Source: Trichodelitschia bisporula (taxonomy: Eukaryota > Ascomycota > Dothideomycetes > Phaeotrichales > Phaeotrichaceae). Taken from it: a stretch of DNA of 64,000 nt. Under the pieces are notes generated by a model, which worked only from the letters and a program-made list of their open reading frames with translations, did not search any database and was not told the DNA's origin. The translations under genes and the position numbers were made by a program. Location of the stretch: positions 426,963-490,962 of the forward strand of contig ML996701.1 of assembly GCA_010356995.1 (NCBI GenBank), given 5' to 3'. This document shows positions 52,064-61,297 of this stretch, piece by piece (positions within the stretch are counted from its first letter, which is position 1; each line of letters begins with the position of its first letter).

Positions 52064-54775
52064 ATGCACTTCCCCCTCCAAGCCCTAACCCTGGGCACCT
52101 GGGCCCTGACCCACGCCTTCCTCGCCGCCGCACAAGGCACACCAGAGGACTACGCGCGCGCCGCCGCATATCCTGGCCGCATCACCGCCGCCGCCGCAAG
52201 CGCCGACATCGCCATAACACCACACTGGCTCCACTCCAACGACAGCTTCTGGTATAGACACAACACGGCCAGCTCCTCCACTTTCTTCCTCGTCAATGCA
52301 AAAAACGCAACGAAAAAACCGGCGTTCGATCATGCCGCCCTGGCCGCGGCGCTGAGTGCGCAGACGGGGGGGGAGGTGTCTGCGAGCCAGCTGCCGTTTA
52401 GCTGGATTGAGACGGAGCGGGATGGGGCGTATGTGCGTTTCCGTGCGGGGGAAAAGGCGTGGGAGTGGAAGGGGGGGCGGTTGAGCACGTATGATGGCCC
52501 GCTGCACGAAACGTCCCTCCGCCCTATTCCATTCGAATTTCCGAGCAGGGCTGGGGGCGCGGCGACAGCGATTACGTTCATCAATCGCCGGAAGGAGGAG
52601 TTGAGGCTTTTCTGGATCGACACCGAGGGCGCGGCGGTGGCGTACGGGACGCTGGAGGTGGGGCGTCCTAGGAGGGTTACTACGTATGTGGGGCATGTGT
52701 GGCGGGTCGCTGGCTCGGATGGGAAAGCGGTTGCGGTGTTTGTTGCGGGCGCGGAGGAGGGGAGTGCCGTTGTTGAAGATGGGACGAGTGCTAAGGGGGT
52801 GGGGTGGCCTAAGGGGGGTGCGTGGCCCAAGGGCGCGGGGGGGAAGGCGAGCGGGGCGGCGTTTGTGCGGGATTACAACGTGTGGACGCGGGTCGATGGG
52901 AAGGATGTGCGCATCTCGAGCAACGGGTCCAAGGACGCGCCGTTCAACCCGCTGGTGCACGTATCGCCGGACCAGCGCTTCGCGGTTGCGTACCAGTATG
53001 CGCCGGAGCAGGAGCACAAGGTTTATCTCGTGGAGAGCAGTCCGCGGGAGCAGGTCCAGCCAAGGTTGAAGCCGATTCAGTATCTTAAGCCGGGGGATAG
53101 GGTGCAGGTTGATCGGCCGAGACTGTTTGATCTTGTGGGGAAGAGGGAGGTGAGCACTGAGGATGGGTTGTTTGCGGGGCCGTGGAGTGTGGAGGATGTA
53201 GGCTGGAGTGCGGATGGGGGGGAGTATAGGTTTGTGTTTAATCAGCGTGGACACCAGGTCCTGCGCGTACTGGGGATGAATCGTCAGGGGCGGGTGCGCA
53301 TGCTGATCGAGGAGACGAGTCCGGCGTTCATCGACTACAGCAGCAAGACATACATCAAGCTCCTCGCGGCTACGGACGAAGCCATCTGGGCCAGCGAGCG
53401 GGATGGCTGGAATCATCTCTACCTGTTCGATCTCAAGACCGGTACTCTCAAGAACCGCATCACGAAGGGCGAGTGGGTGGTGCGCTCCGTCGAGCGCGTC
53501 GACGAGGCCAAGCGCACAATCACGTTCAAGGGGTTTGGGATGGTGAAGGGGCAGGATCCGTACTACGCCCATCTCGTGCGGGTCAATTTCGATGGCTCGG
53601 GCCTAACGCTGCTGACAGAGGGCGATGGGACGCATACCTGGAAGCTCTCGCCCGATGGCCGGTACCTGGTTGACACGTTCAGCCGCGTGGATTTACCAGC
53701 ACAAGTACAGCTCCTCGACGCGGGGACGGGGAAGAAAATCGTCGAGCTCGAGAAAGGCAGTTTCGATGCGTTGAAAGCAAAAGGCTGGAACGAGGCCGAG
53801 CGCTTCGAAGCCCCCGGGCGCGACGGCAAGACACCTATTTACGGGATCATCATCAAACCATCTACCTTCGACCCCGCAAAGAAATACCCGATCATCGAGC
53901 AAGTCTACGCCGGCCCGCAGGACTTTTTCACGCCCAAGGCTTTCAGCACGCTTACGCGGCAGCACCAGATTGCGGAGCTCGGGTTCGTGGTTGTGCAGAT
54001 TGATGGCATGGGGACGAATTGGCGGCATAAGGCGTTTCATGATGTTGCTTATAAGAATCTGAAGGATGGGGGGTTTCCGGACAAGATTGCGTGGATGAAA
54101 AAGGCGGCGGAGACGAGGCCATGGATGGATCTGGGTCGTGTGGGCGTTTATGGGGGTTCCGCCGGGGGGCAGAATGCTATGGCGGCGGTGCTTTGGCATG
54201 GGGAGTTTTATAAGGCTGCGGCGGCGGATAGTGGGTGCCATGATAATCGCATGGATAAGATAAGTACCCTCTGCCACTCTTTTCGTATCTGTCTAACGGC
54301 CAGGCACGTCTGGTGGAACGAAGCATGGATGGGCTACCCCGTGGACAAGGCATACGAGGATTCATCCAACGTCGTGCACGCGGGCAAGCTGACCGGAGCA
54401 CTGATGCTCATGGTGGGCGAGATGGATACGAATGTCGACCCGGCGTCGACGCTGCAGGTGGTGAATGCGCTCAACAAGGCGCAGAAGGACTACGAGCTTC
54501 TGTTTGTTCCCGGCGGCGAGCATGGGGCGGGGAGTGCGCCTTATGGGATGCGAAGGCAGTATGACTTTTTCGTGAAGCATTTGCTGGGCGTTCAGCCGCC
54601 GCCGCGGAATCAGGTGGGGCAAAAGGTGTTCATGGCTGAGGATGCGGCGGCGGTGAATGGGACGGATAGTGGGATGGACGCTGGGCCGGAGGTGTCGTTC
54701 TTTGATGCTCCGGTGAGGATGATAAAGGAAGACCCGTACCAAGAGTATGTTAGCATGGAGTACGAGGAAGCTTAA
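52064..54775 (+). CDS. Secreted prolyl dipeptidyl peptidase, S9B (DPP IV-like)
   Basis: An open frame of 903 codons. It starts with a signal peptide (MHFPLQALTLGTWALTHAFL, cleavage near AAAQG), then an eight-bladed propeller region (DDISP-like SPDGRYLVDTFSRVDLPAQV, GWNHLYLFDLKTG) and a C-terminal alpha/beta-hydrolase. The nucleophile is Ser699 in YGGSAGGQNAMAAVLWH; the other triad residues are in VGEMDTNVDPAS (Asp) and VPGGEHGAGSAPYG (His). The enzyme removes X-Pro or X-Ala dipeptides from peptides outside the cell. After HDNRMDK the frame contains 16 codons (residues 733-748, encoding STLCHSFRICLTARH-like sequence) absent from relatives, in which WWNE follows directly. This 48-nt piece has a CTAAC branch-like site and ATAAGT...CAC ends at 54260..54307; removing it gives MDK-V-WWNEAWMGYPVD and 887 residues. 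Confidence 0.9.
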   Translation: MHFPLQALTLGTWALTHAFLAAAQGTPEDYARAAAYPGRITAAAASADIAITPHWLHSNDSFWYRHNTASSSTFFLVNAKNATKKPAFDHAALAAALSAQTGGEVSASQLPFSWIETERDGAYVRFRAGEKAWEWKGGRLSTYDGPLHETSLRPIPFEFPSRAGGAATAITFINRRKEELRLFWIDTEGAAVAYGTLEVGRPRRVTTYVGHVWRVAGSDGKAVAVFVAGAEEGSAVVEDGTSAKGVGWPKGGAWPKGAGGKASGAAFVRDYNVWTRVDGKDVRISSNGSKDAPFNPLVHVSPDQRFAVAYQYAPEQEHKVYLVESSPREQVQPRLKPIQYLKPGDRVQVDRPRLFDLVGKREVSTEDGLFAGPWSVEDVGWSADGGEYRFVFNQRGHQVLRVLGMNRQGRVRMLIEETSPAFIDYSSKTYIKLLAATDEAIWASERDGWNHLYLFDLKTGTLKNRITKGEWVVRSVERVDEAKRTITFKGFGMVKGQDPYYAHLVRVNFDGSGLTLLTEGDGTHTWKLSPDGRYLVDTFSRVDLPAQVQLLDAGTGKKIVELEKGSFDALKAKGWNEAERFEAPGRDGKTPIYGIIIKPSTFDPAKKYPIIEQVYAGPQDFFTPKAFSTLTRQHQIAELGFVVVQIDGMGTNWRHKAFHDVAYKNLKDGGFPDKIAWMKKAAETRPWMDLGRVGVYGGSAGGQNAMAAVLWHGEFYKAAAADSGCHDNRMDKISTLCHSFRICLTARHVWWNEAWMGYPVDKAYEDSSNVVHAGKLTGALMLMVGEMDTNVDPASTLQVVNALNKAQKDYELLFVPGGEHGAGSAPYGMRRQYDFFVKHLLGVQPPPRNQVGQKVFMAEDAAAVNGTDSGMDAGPEVSFFDAPVRMIKEDPYQEYVSMEYEEA

Positions 54776-55531
54776 TCTGTCAGATAGAGACCAAAGGAGG
54801 ACAGAACAACTTCGCTCTAATGGAATAGCTTACTGAATTGGGCCACCAGGCTCCCTTGATCACTCCCTATAATCGATCTTTTCGGCCTTACGCTAGCGCA
54901 ACGCAGATCGCTTAAGCCAATAGGAGTAGTTACGTGTTCATGAGCAGTGCCGCATCGCCCATATCTTCGAGCCCTAGATGGATACTGTCGATCTGTCAAA
55001 TCGGATAAGTACCAACGGGACTGATCGGCTGCTCTCCACTCCATCGACCGCGGCCGGGTAACGCACAGTTCTTCCGACAGAACCCAACCTGTTAGCATCG
55101 AATATGGCATAAGGTGTGATATGCGCAGCGTCGCAATCCATCAAGCTGCAGTCGCCGCCGCGCCACTTTAAGCGAGACGCATTTCGGCCGTACAAGCACC
55201 GGAGTGGTCATTTGCACAATAGTGATAGATGGCCCGCAATCCACCACTATGTCCTCCCCCGCCCAACAGGGCTAAGTGCCCGAAACGCCATCCCTTGTTA
55301 GGCGTCTTCGTTTCGCCGTTACCCTCCGTTGTTCTGGATCGCGTCACAACCGAGGTTGCGCGCCGACGCGCGCGCATCATTGGCGACCAACCCGATCTTC
55401 CCCAGGGATCAACTCTAGATTTATAGTGCGAGATAGCGGCGCCGGCGAAAGCGCGCTCAAAATGCCGATGTGGTTCTTTAAGTAGGCCGGTCCAGGCAGC
55501 CCGGTCCGGTCGCGCCAGCAAGTCCATCAAC
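54776..55531. other. Intergenic region
   Basis: About 750 nt upstream of the monooxygenase gene. Short antisense frames only; no gene or repeat recognised. Confidence 0.5.
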
Positions 55532-57088
55532 ATGAACGGCTCCAAGGACACCACCATCAGCGACGCGGTGCAGCAGTTCGCCGCGCAGGCGGAGGCGCAG
55601 ACGCCCGCCGTCGACATCCCCGAATACGATGTCGTTATCGTCGGGGCCGGCATCTCGGGCATCAACATGGCGTACCGGCTGCAGGAGAACCTGGCGAAGA
55701 AGAGCTACACCATCATCGAGGCGCGCGCCAACATGGGCGGGACGTGGGACCTGATGCGGTATCCCGGGATCCGGTCCGACAGTGACTTGTACACGTTCTC
55801 ATTCGCTTGGGCCCCGTGGACACAGCCGACGCCCATCGCTGAGGGCGGCGCCATCGTCAAGCACATGAAGGAGAGCGCGGCGCGCTACGGCATTGACAAG
55901 CACATCCAGTACAGGCACAAGGTCAAGGAGGCGCACTGGCATTCGCGGCTGCAGAACTGGACGCTGGTGGTTGAAGTGACGGGCGAAGACGGGGAGGTGA
56001 CGAAGAAGGAAATCCGGGCGAAGTTTGTGGTCCTCGGTACGGGCTACTACGACTACGACAAGCCGCAAGAGGCGCAGATCCCGGGGCTGGAGAACTTCAA
56101 GGGCAAGGTCATACACCCCCAATTCTGGCCCGAAGACCTCGACTACGCCGGCAAGTCGATTGCGGTTGTGGGCTCCGGCGCGACCGCTGTCACTCTAATC
56201 CCCGCACTGGCCAAAACTGCTGGGAGGGTGACGATGGTGCAGCGCTCGCCCTCGTACATTGTTTCGATCCCAAACCGCGCGGCGACAAAGGCGTGGTGGC
56301 AACGGATACTCCCGCAGTGGCTGGAAGCCCGAATCACCAGATTCCGCTGGCTGATAATGGGCTTTCTGTACCGGAGATACCTGTCGGCTGATGGCGAGAA
56401 GACGAAGTTGTTTTTGGCCAAAGTCACCCAAGCGCAACTGCCGAAGCGGATCCCCTACTCGCCGCACTTTGAGCCGAAGTACCTGCCCTGGGCTCAGCGC
56501 ATGTGCCTCTGCCCTGACGGCGACTTCTTCAAGGCCCTCCACTCTGGCAACACGGATGTTGCGACCGGCGTCATCAAGACCGTCACAGAGGATAAAATCG
56601 TGCTGGAGTCGGGGCAGGAGGTGGAGGCCGACATCCTTATCACCGCCACAGGTCTGCGAATGAAGTACGGCGGGAACTGCGAGTACTACGTCGACGGGGA
56701 GCACATCGAGTGGGGTTCCAAGTTCATGTACCGGGGGTGGATGGTGCAGGACATGCCGAACCTCGCTCTGGTGCAGGGCTACACCAAGGCCTCATGGACG
56801 CTGGGGGCCGATGCGACGGCGGTGTGGGTGATTCGCATGCTGAAGCATCTGGACAAGAAGAAGCTGAGCAGCGCGACGCCTCGTATTCCGAAACCTGGCG
56901 CGGTCAAGATAACTGGCCTCCCGGGCATCATGGGCCTCACCAGCACGTACATTATGAGCGCGCTTGACCGCCTGCCCAAGACGTCAGATGAGGCTCCGTG
57001 GCAAGGACGGGGGAACTACTTGCAGGACCTTTATGATGCTAAGTTTGCGAGTTTCAAGAACGTCCAGTTTACCATGGCGACGGCTTGA
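55532..57088 (+). CDS. Flavin-dependent monooxygenase, Baeyer-Villiger type
   Basis: A single exon, 518 residues. FAD-binding GAGISG at 38-43 (DVVIVGAGISGINMAYRL), then ARANMGGTWDLMRYPGIRSD, where the second glycine-rich strand and the RYPG motif belong to the type I class. The Baeyer-Villiger fingerprint FKGKVIHPQFWPED (about 188-201) fits F-x-G-x3-H-x3-W-[PD]. The NADPH site is VVGSGATAVTLIPAL (about 211-225), and the C-terminal part has ITATGLRM and GYTKASWTLGADATAVW. Such enzymes insert an oxygen next to a carbonyl or oxidise S/N, in ketone breakdown or secondary metabolism. No signal peptide; soluble. No pathway genes are adjacent, so the substrate is open. The shorter length compared with cycloalkanone enzymes matches the fungal and mycobacterial EthA-like branch. 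Confidence 0.9.
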   Translation: MNGSKDTTISDAVQQFAAQAEAQTPAVDIPEYDVVIVGAGISGINMAYRLQENLAKKSYTIIEARANMGGTWDLMRYPGIRSDSDLYTFSFAWAPWTQPTPIAEGGAIVKHMKESAARYGIDKHIQYRHKVKEAHWHSRLQNWTLVVEVTGEDGEVTKKEIRAKFVVLGTGYYDYDKPQEAQIPGLENFKGKVIHPQFWPEDLDYAGKSIAVVGSGATAVTLIPALAKTAGRVTMVQRSPSYIVSIPNRAATKAWWQRILPQWLEARITRFRWLIMGFLYRRYLSADGEKTKLFLAKVTQAQLPKRIPYSPHFEPKYLPWAQRMCLCPDGDFFKALHSGNTDVATGVIKTVTEDKIVLESGQEVEADILITATGLRMKYGGNCEYYVDGEHIEWGSKFMYRGWMVQDMPNLALVQGYTKASWTLGADATAVWVIRMLKHLDKKKLSSATPRIPKPGAVKITGLPGIMGLTSTYIMSALDRLPKTSDEAPWQGRGNYLQDLYDAKFASFKNVQFTMATA

Positions 57089-57680
57089 GATGGTTGGGGA
57101 CATGAAGGAAAGGACGGTTGGAGGGGAAGGAGGAGAGGGGGAAGACGTGGAGTGGGACATGGTCAGCGGAACCCATCCGTCGGGGACGTGGCAGGCGCTT
57201 TTCATTTGGATTCTCTATGAATAATAAAGAGCTTTGGATTCTGTCACGTTCGAGTTCTTTTGCCGTGAAGTCTTTCAGCATCTGGGAGTTGTCGAATGAA
57301 ATCACGTCGCGAGAGGGCCGAGATGCGCAGTACTACATAGCTTCCGTCTCAAGGTTGCTGCCGTGGGCCATGGGACCCCTTGGGACCGATTAAAGACCGT
57401 TTGTATCGAGTCATTCGAACTCGGTCGTGCTGCCATCCAATTCCGATCGACCTCGACTCCCAACTTCTCAACCTCGCCTCTTCACATCCATCAACCTCAC
57501 CTCTTCACATCCATCAACCTCACCTCTTCACATCCATCAACCTCACCTCTTCAAATCCATCAATTTCATCTCTTCATATCCATCAACCGCACTTCTTAGT
57601 CAACCTCATTTCTCAGCCACCAGCCGTGTTTCTGTTCAGTTGAGCTATTATCTGGCTCGCCATCTGCGCTCAGCAAGGGA
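57089..57680. other. Intergenic region with a minisatellite
   Basis: Downstream of the monooxygenase; contains a 23-bp tandem repeat (57481..57595). This marks the border between ordinary genes on the left and the decayed stretch on the right. Confidence 0.5.
57481..57595. repeat. 23-bp tandem repeat, five copies
   Basis: Units of TTCACATCCATCAACCTCACCTC at 57481, 57504, 57527 (identical), then 57550 and 57573 with several changes. The gradient suggests recent copying of the first three and an older tail. Confidence 0.85.
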
Positions 57681-57685
57681 TCTCG

Positions 57686-57808
57686 AACCTCCCAACGGTC
57701 GAGGACTACTGGCGAAAAGTGTACGCTGGCGGCATTATCATTGAAGACATGTCCCGGAACAGGTTCATGCAAATCGAGCGGTATCTCTGGCGCAGCAAGG
57801 AGCGATGA
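57686..57808 (+). mobile_element. Possible piggyBac-like transposase fragment
   Basis: A 40-codon open stretch reads NLPTVEDYWRKVYAGGIIIE and then DMSRNRFMQIERYLWRSKER before a stop. The DYW...MSRNRFMQIERYL pattern recalls the conserved N-terminal part of piggyBac (DDE_Tnp_1_7) transposases, where a DYW motif is followed by a Met-Ser/Arg-Phe-x-x-Ile helix. No catalytic Asp region or terminal repeats are recognisable downstream. If right, it is a short relic. Likeness judged from memory, so low confidence. Confidence 0.28.
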
Positions 57809-58208
57809 ACCGATGCTTAGCCGCGTTATTACCGAATCCCATCAGCAACCCCAGAAGTCGAAGTGCATCTTTCAGGAGCTCATTCCCAAACCTGAAAGGC
57901 GCCTGCTCGCGGCCAGATGCCGTGGGATCGTTGTGCGCACCTTGACGTGTGTCCGAAATTGAACAGAAGCTATCGCACCCGGCAGTGCGAGTCGTCTTAG
58001 ACGGCCTCGGAGGCGTTGAGTACGTCCCTGTGTCGCTGAAAAACACCGACTAACCTATTGTAGCAAGTTCCAGCTTGCTATCGAATTCGTTTATCGAGTG
58101 CAAAGCAAAGCAGAAGATACCTAGGCTTTTTAGGTGTCTGCAGGAAACGCTCAAAGCTAAACATAAGCACCATCTGCAACACAGAGCGACACTACCCCTA
58201 GACTTGAA

Positions 58209-58769
58209 ACGGTTAAGAAGGTTGTCGCCATCGTTAGAGAGATATCAATTGTCCACATTCGCGCCACATCTTCCTCTGGGAAGACTGTCCTCTCACGTCT
58301 CGTGCACAACTACCTGCTTGCGTAGGATGTCCTAGTACTCTCCCTCGAAACACGGTTCTGCAGCGATGAGGAACCTGCGACCGACTTCCTTGTCAGAATG
58401 TGCCTGCGCTATGGGATTGCGGTCAACGCCTTTAGTTTCCTCGATTCGAATGTTGTCGTCATCATCAATGAGGCACAGGGGCTTGCTTTATCGAATGATA
58501 CAGCAAAATCGCCGACGTGCCCGTTTGTCGCTAAGATAGATCGCGCTAGGGGCGAGGCCTTCTATGCCGAAGTTGGCATTGATGTAACTTTTTTCTTTGT
58601 GGGCAAGGACGGCTTTGTACACGCTTACAACAGAAATACCCCGGCCGGGACGAGCGATGTTGCCTACTCCCTCTTCGCTCTGCTTTTCACCGAATTGATC
58701 CCAACAGAACGACAACATGTCCTGCGACTTCGCCACGTCAACCGCCAATTGGCAGGAAATGGCCAATAA
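58209..58769 (+). pseudogene. P-loop NTPase pseudogene
   Basis: A frame carrying EISIVHIRATSSSGKTVLSR (Walker A, SSSGKT), an in-frame TAG soon after at about 58323, then LVLSLETRFCSDEEPATDFL, MCLRYGIAVNAFSFLDSN and VVVIINEAQG (Walker B). Fungi have a multi-copy family of large P-loop proteins with the same order (HIRGT-x-x-SGKT ... VVVIIDEAQ), often linked to Crinkler-type or NLR-like proteins. After the Walker B the sequence no longer follows the family clearly and ends at 58769 without a C-terminal domain. One stop within the conserved part plus the missing ends make this a dead copy. Assignment to family is from memory. Confidence 0.55.
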
Positions 58770-59938
58770 AAACTTTGCAGGCCCCGAGACACTCTCAAAG
58801 ATCAAGGACGGGTCCGTTACCCCCTCCAGCTATCAATCGATGGCGTGCAGATAACAGAACTCCATAATATCACAAGGTATGTCCTCCGCCTAGCCATGCT
58901 GCTCAATACTAATGTATACTTCTATCCCTCTAGATCACGCTGTTATCCTCTTCAACCTTATACCCAAGGGCCGCCCGTGCTGCGGTTTGAAGCACTCAGA
59001 CTCTCACCACAGCGGTGGCTGAGAGACTGTGGGCACAGCCTCTGGCTCCGTATCGTCAGTAACCAAATCACAGGCAGTGAAGGCCACCATCCGCAAGGGG
59101 ATACGTACTCTGCTCGCGCACATACTGCTCTGGACACTTACAAAGACGGTATGGACAAATAATCTTGATTTTATCGACTCATCACCGGAATTGCCGACCT
59201 TGGGCTCACAAAGCCAGGCACTGGGGCTGACCCATCTACCAAGCATACCGCGCCCTTCGTGATGACATAAGTTATGGGGTCACTTTGTGGTCGCGTGGGC
59301 GCAGACGGCAGCCATCCCACACAGTCAGTCTCTGCGAAACTCCAGTTACGTGTTGATCGGGACACGTTCTATGCCCTTGAGCATCTCAGAGCGTGCACCG
59401 CTCTGAACACTCGTCCATCGCCTTCATCTCTCTCTGAACACTCATCTTTCGATGGCTGAACTTGCGATTATCGGAACTATCCTCATTTGGGCCCTACTGA
59501 GCAGTGGCTGGGAGACGATTTCAACTTCATCGTCGGAACCGATTCCACCGCCCAGGCGGTCCCATGAGTGCAAGCCTTTCATGTTCTAGAGGTTCATCCA
59601 TCGCAGAGTGTTGGTTTTGTGGTTGCTATTGCAGAACGTTGGCTTCGTGGCCTGCCATTGCAGGTACAGTCACAACATGCTGCCGTGATCAACCAGTACC
59701 GATGGAGTCCCAATAAGACGAGCGTTCCAAGCTATTTTTACCACAAGCCAACTTGGGATTTGCGTCGACAAAGTCGGGATGGGCTCACGCACGAGATCCG
59801 AACAAAGCGATTTCACCATCGATCTCACTGGATTTTACGGTGCTGGTACGACATAACCAAATAGGCCAAAGGTCGTGCTCACGATACACGACAGTGCAGT
59901 TAGAAATGAGGAGTGAGCACCGGTCGCTAAGCAGGGTC

Positions 59939-60713
59939 ATGGATGCGATCATGCTAACAGCTCATCCCGAGCCGCTCGTGTCAGCCGTCAACTGGAGCCT
60001 GGTCGATTATGTGGCTGTGGTGGGCGGCTGGGGCACATCGGCGTTGCACTTGCGACAGCACATCCGCGGCTGTGGGTTATTGTGCAAGATTGCCGACGTG
60101 GTAGAAATACCTGGCCGAGACGAACTAGACGTCGACCCCCTAAAGCTTGTGTACAACTGGCTGTCGAATAAAGACCGCGGGTGCTGGCTTCTTGTTCTTG
60201 ATAATGCCGAAGACCAGGCTCTCTTCTCCTCGGACCCTCCTTTGGCGGATTTCTTACCACAATCTCACCATGGAACCATCCTCATAACATCGTGCAGTCA
60301 GAGCCTCGCATCCCGCCTAACTGGTGGTGTTTCGGCCGTACTAAAGGCTGAACCCATGGACCAGGACCGCGGCGTGAGCCTTCTGAATAAGAAGCTGCCG
60401 GAGAGTTCGGCCTGCGGCCAGGCCATCGATATGGTTGAGGAGCTTGAGGGCATGCCGCTGGCAATTACCTAAGCCGCGCTGCCTACATCGGCCATGGCTT
60501 CCGGTTATCACTGTGGCTCAGTACCTACAGCACCTTCGTGGAAGCAATGAGCACCAATCTAGAGTGCTGGCTAGGGACTTTGGAGACTTGCGTCGAGAGA
60601 GTGGAGCGCAGGATGCTGCGAGGTGGACGGTTGCGGCCTGTGCGCTTCGAGAGATGGGAAACCAGAATGAATCGGTGTCATGTCAACAGTATAGAGCCAA
60701 TCCAATTCTCTGA
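59939..60713 (+). pseudogene. NB-ARC (NLR-type) pseudogene
   Basis: The frame ending at 60472 reads KIADVVEIPGRDELDVDPLK, LVYNWLSNKDRGCWLLVLDN (kinase-2 motif, LLVLDN), DFLPQSHHGTILITSCSQSL (the RNBS-B-like ITS strand), EPMDQDRGVSLLNKKLPESS and VEELEGMPLAIT (GLPL-like), the standard order of fungal NB-ARC domains. It stops there; the continuation, AQYLQHLRGSNEHQSRVLAR and DFGDLRRESG, is in another frame up to 60713. The P-loop and N-terminal effector domain are not recognisable upstream, and no repeat domain follows. So it is a frameshifted fragment of a host NLR used in non-self recognition or stress signalling. Confidence 0.65.
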
Positions 60714-61297
60714 TCCCGTGCGCGATTTTGAGCCGAAGTTACCCTGGTTGGAGGTTATAGTTCTACCATGGCACGTGATAATCTCCCTATGGTTGAGAGG
60801 TCGTGATGTCTGTCTTACGTGCAGCACTCACGAGCGTACGTGGCTCTGTTAACTACTTCTACGGCTAGCAGACAAGAGCACCCACAATCATTTGCTCTAC
60901 AATAAGCGGGCAAACCCGCTTCACCATGAGGGTTACTGGAGCTGCGAAAGAGAGCTTCGCCTGCCAGCAGTGCTTCGCCCATCACCTCTTACAATATTCA
61001 GCCTTTCGGCCTTCAGCCTAGCGCATTGCATCTAACCTTTATTATTCCGATCCGCAAGACGAGTCGTGGACCACCGTCATTCAGGCTTATTCCGCCCATA
61101 GTACATCCACTCACCGTCCCTATTCCGGCCCTAACTTCCTAACCGGATCCAGGGCCAGCCGGTCGATTCGTCAGCTCTAGATTGCAAGCAATTGCGATGT
61201 AAAGTACGTCGTACTCCAGTCCGCGCACAGATTACAAAATGATAGCACATAACTTCCGGCGCCGGCGCACCACCCCGCGCCCCATCCGCCTGCAAAA
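60714..61297. other. Intergenic region
   Basis: About 580 nt between the NB-ARC relic and the carboxylesterase. Nothing recognisable. Confidence 0.5.

Noticed and set aside
52085-53572. 495-codon open frame on the minus strand inside the S9 peptidase gene
   Set aside because: Its translation is a Pro/Arg/His-rich low-complexity string, whereas the plus strand encodes a recognisable peptidase with signal peptide and triad. It is a by-product of the G-rich third positions.
54264-54303. GT-AG intron in the S9 peptidase gene
   Set aside because: Removing these 40 nt shifts the frame and destroys the conserved C-terminal catalytic region.
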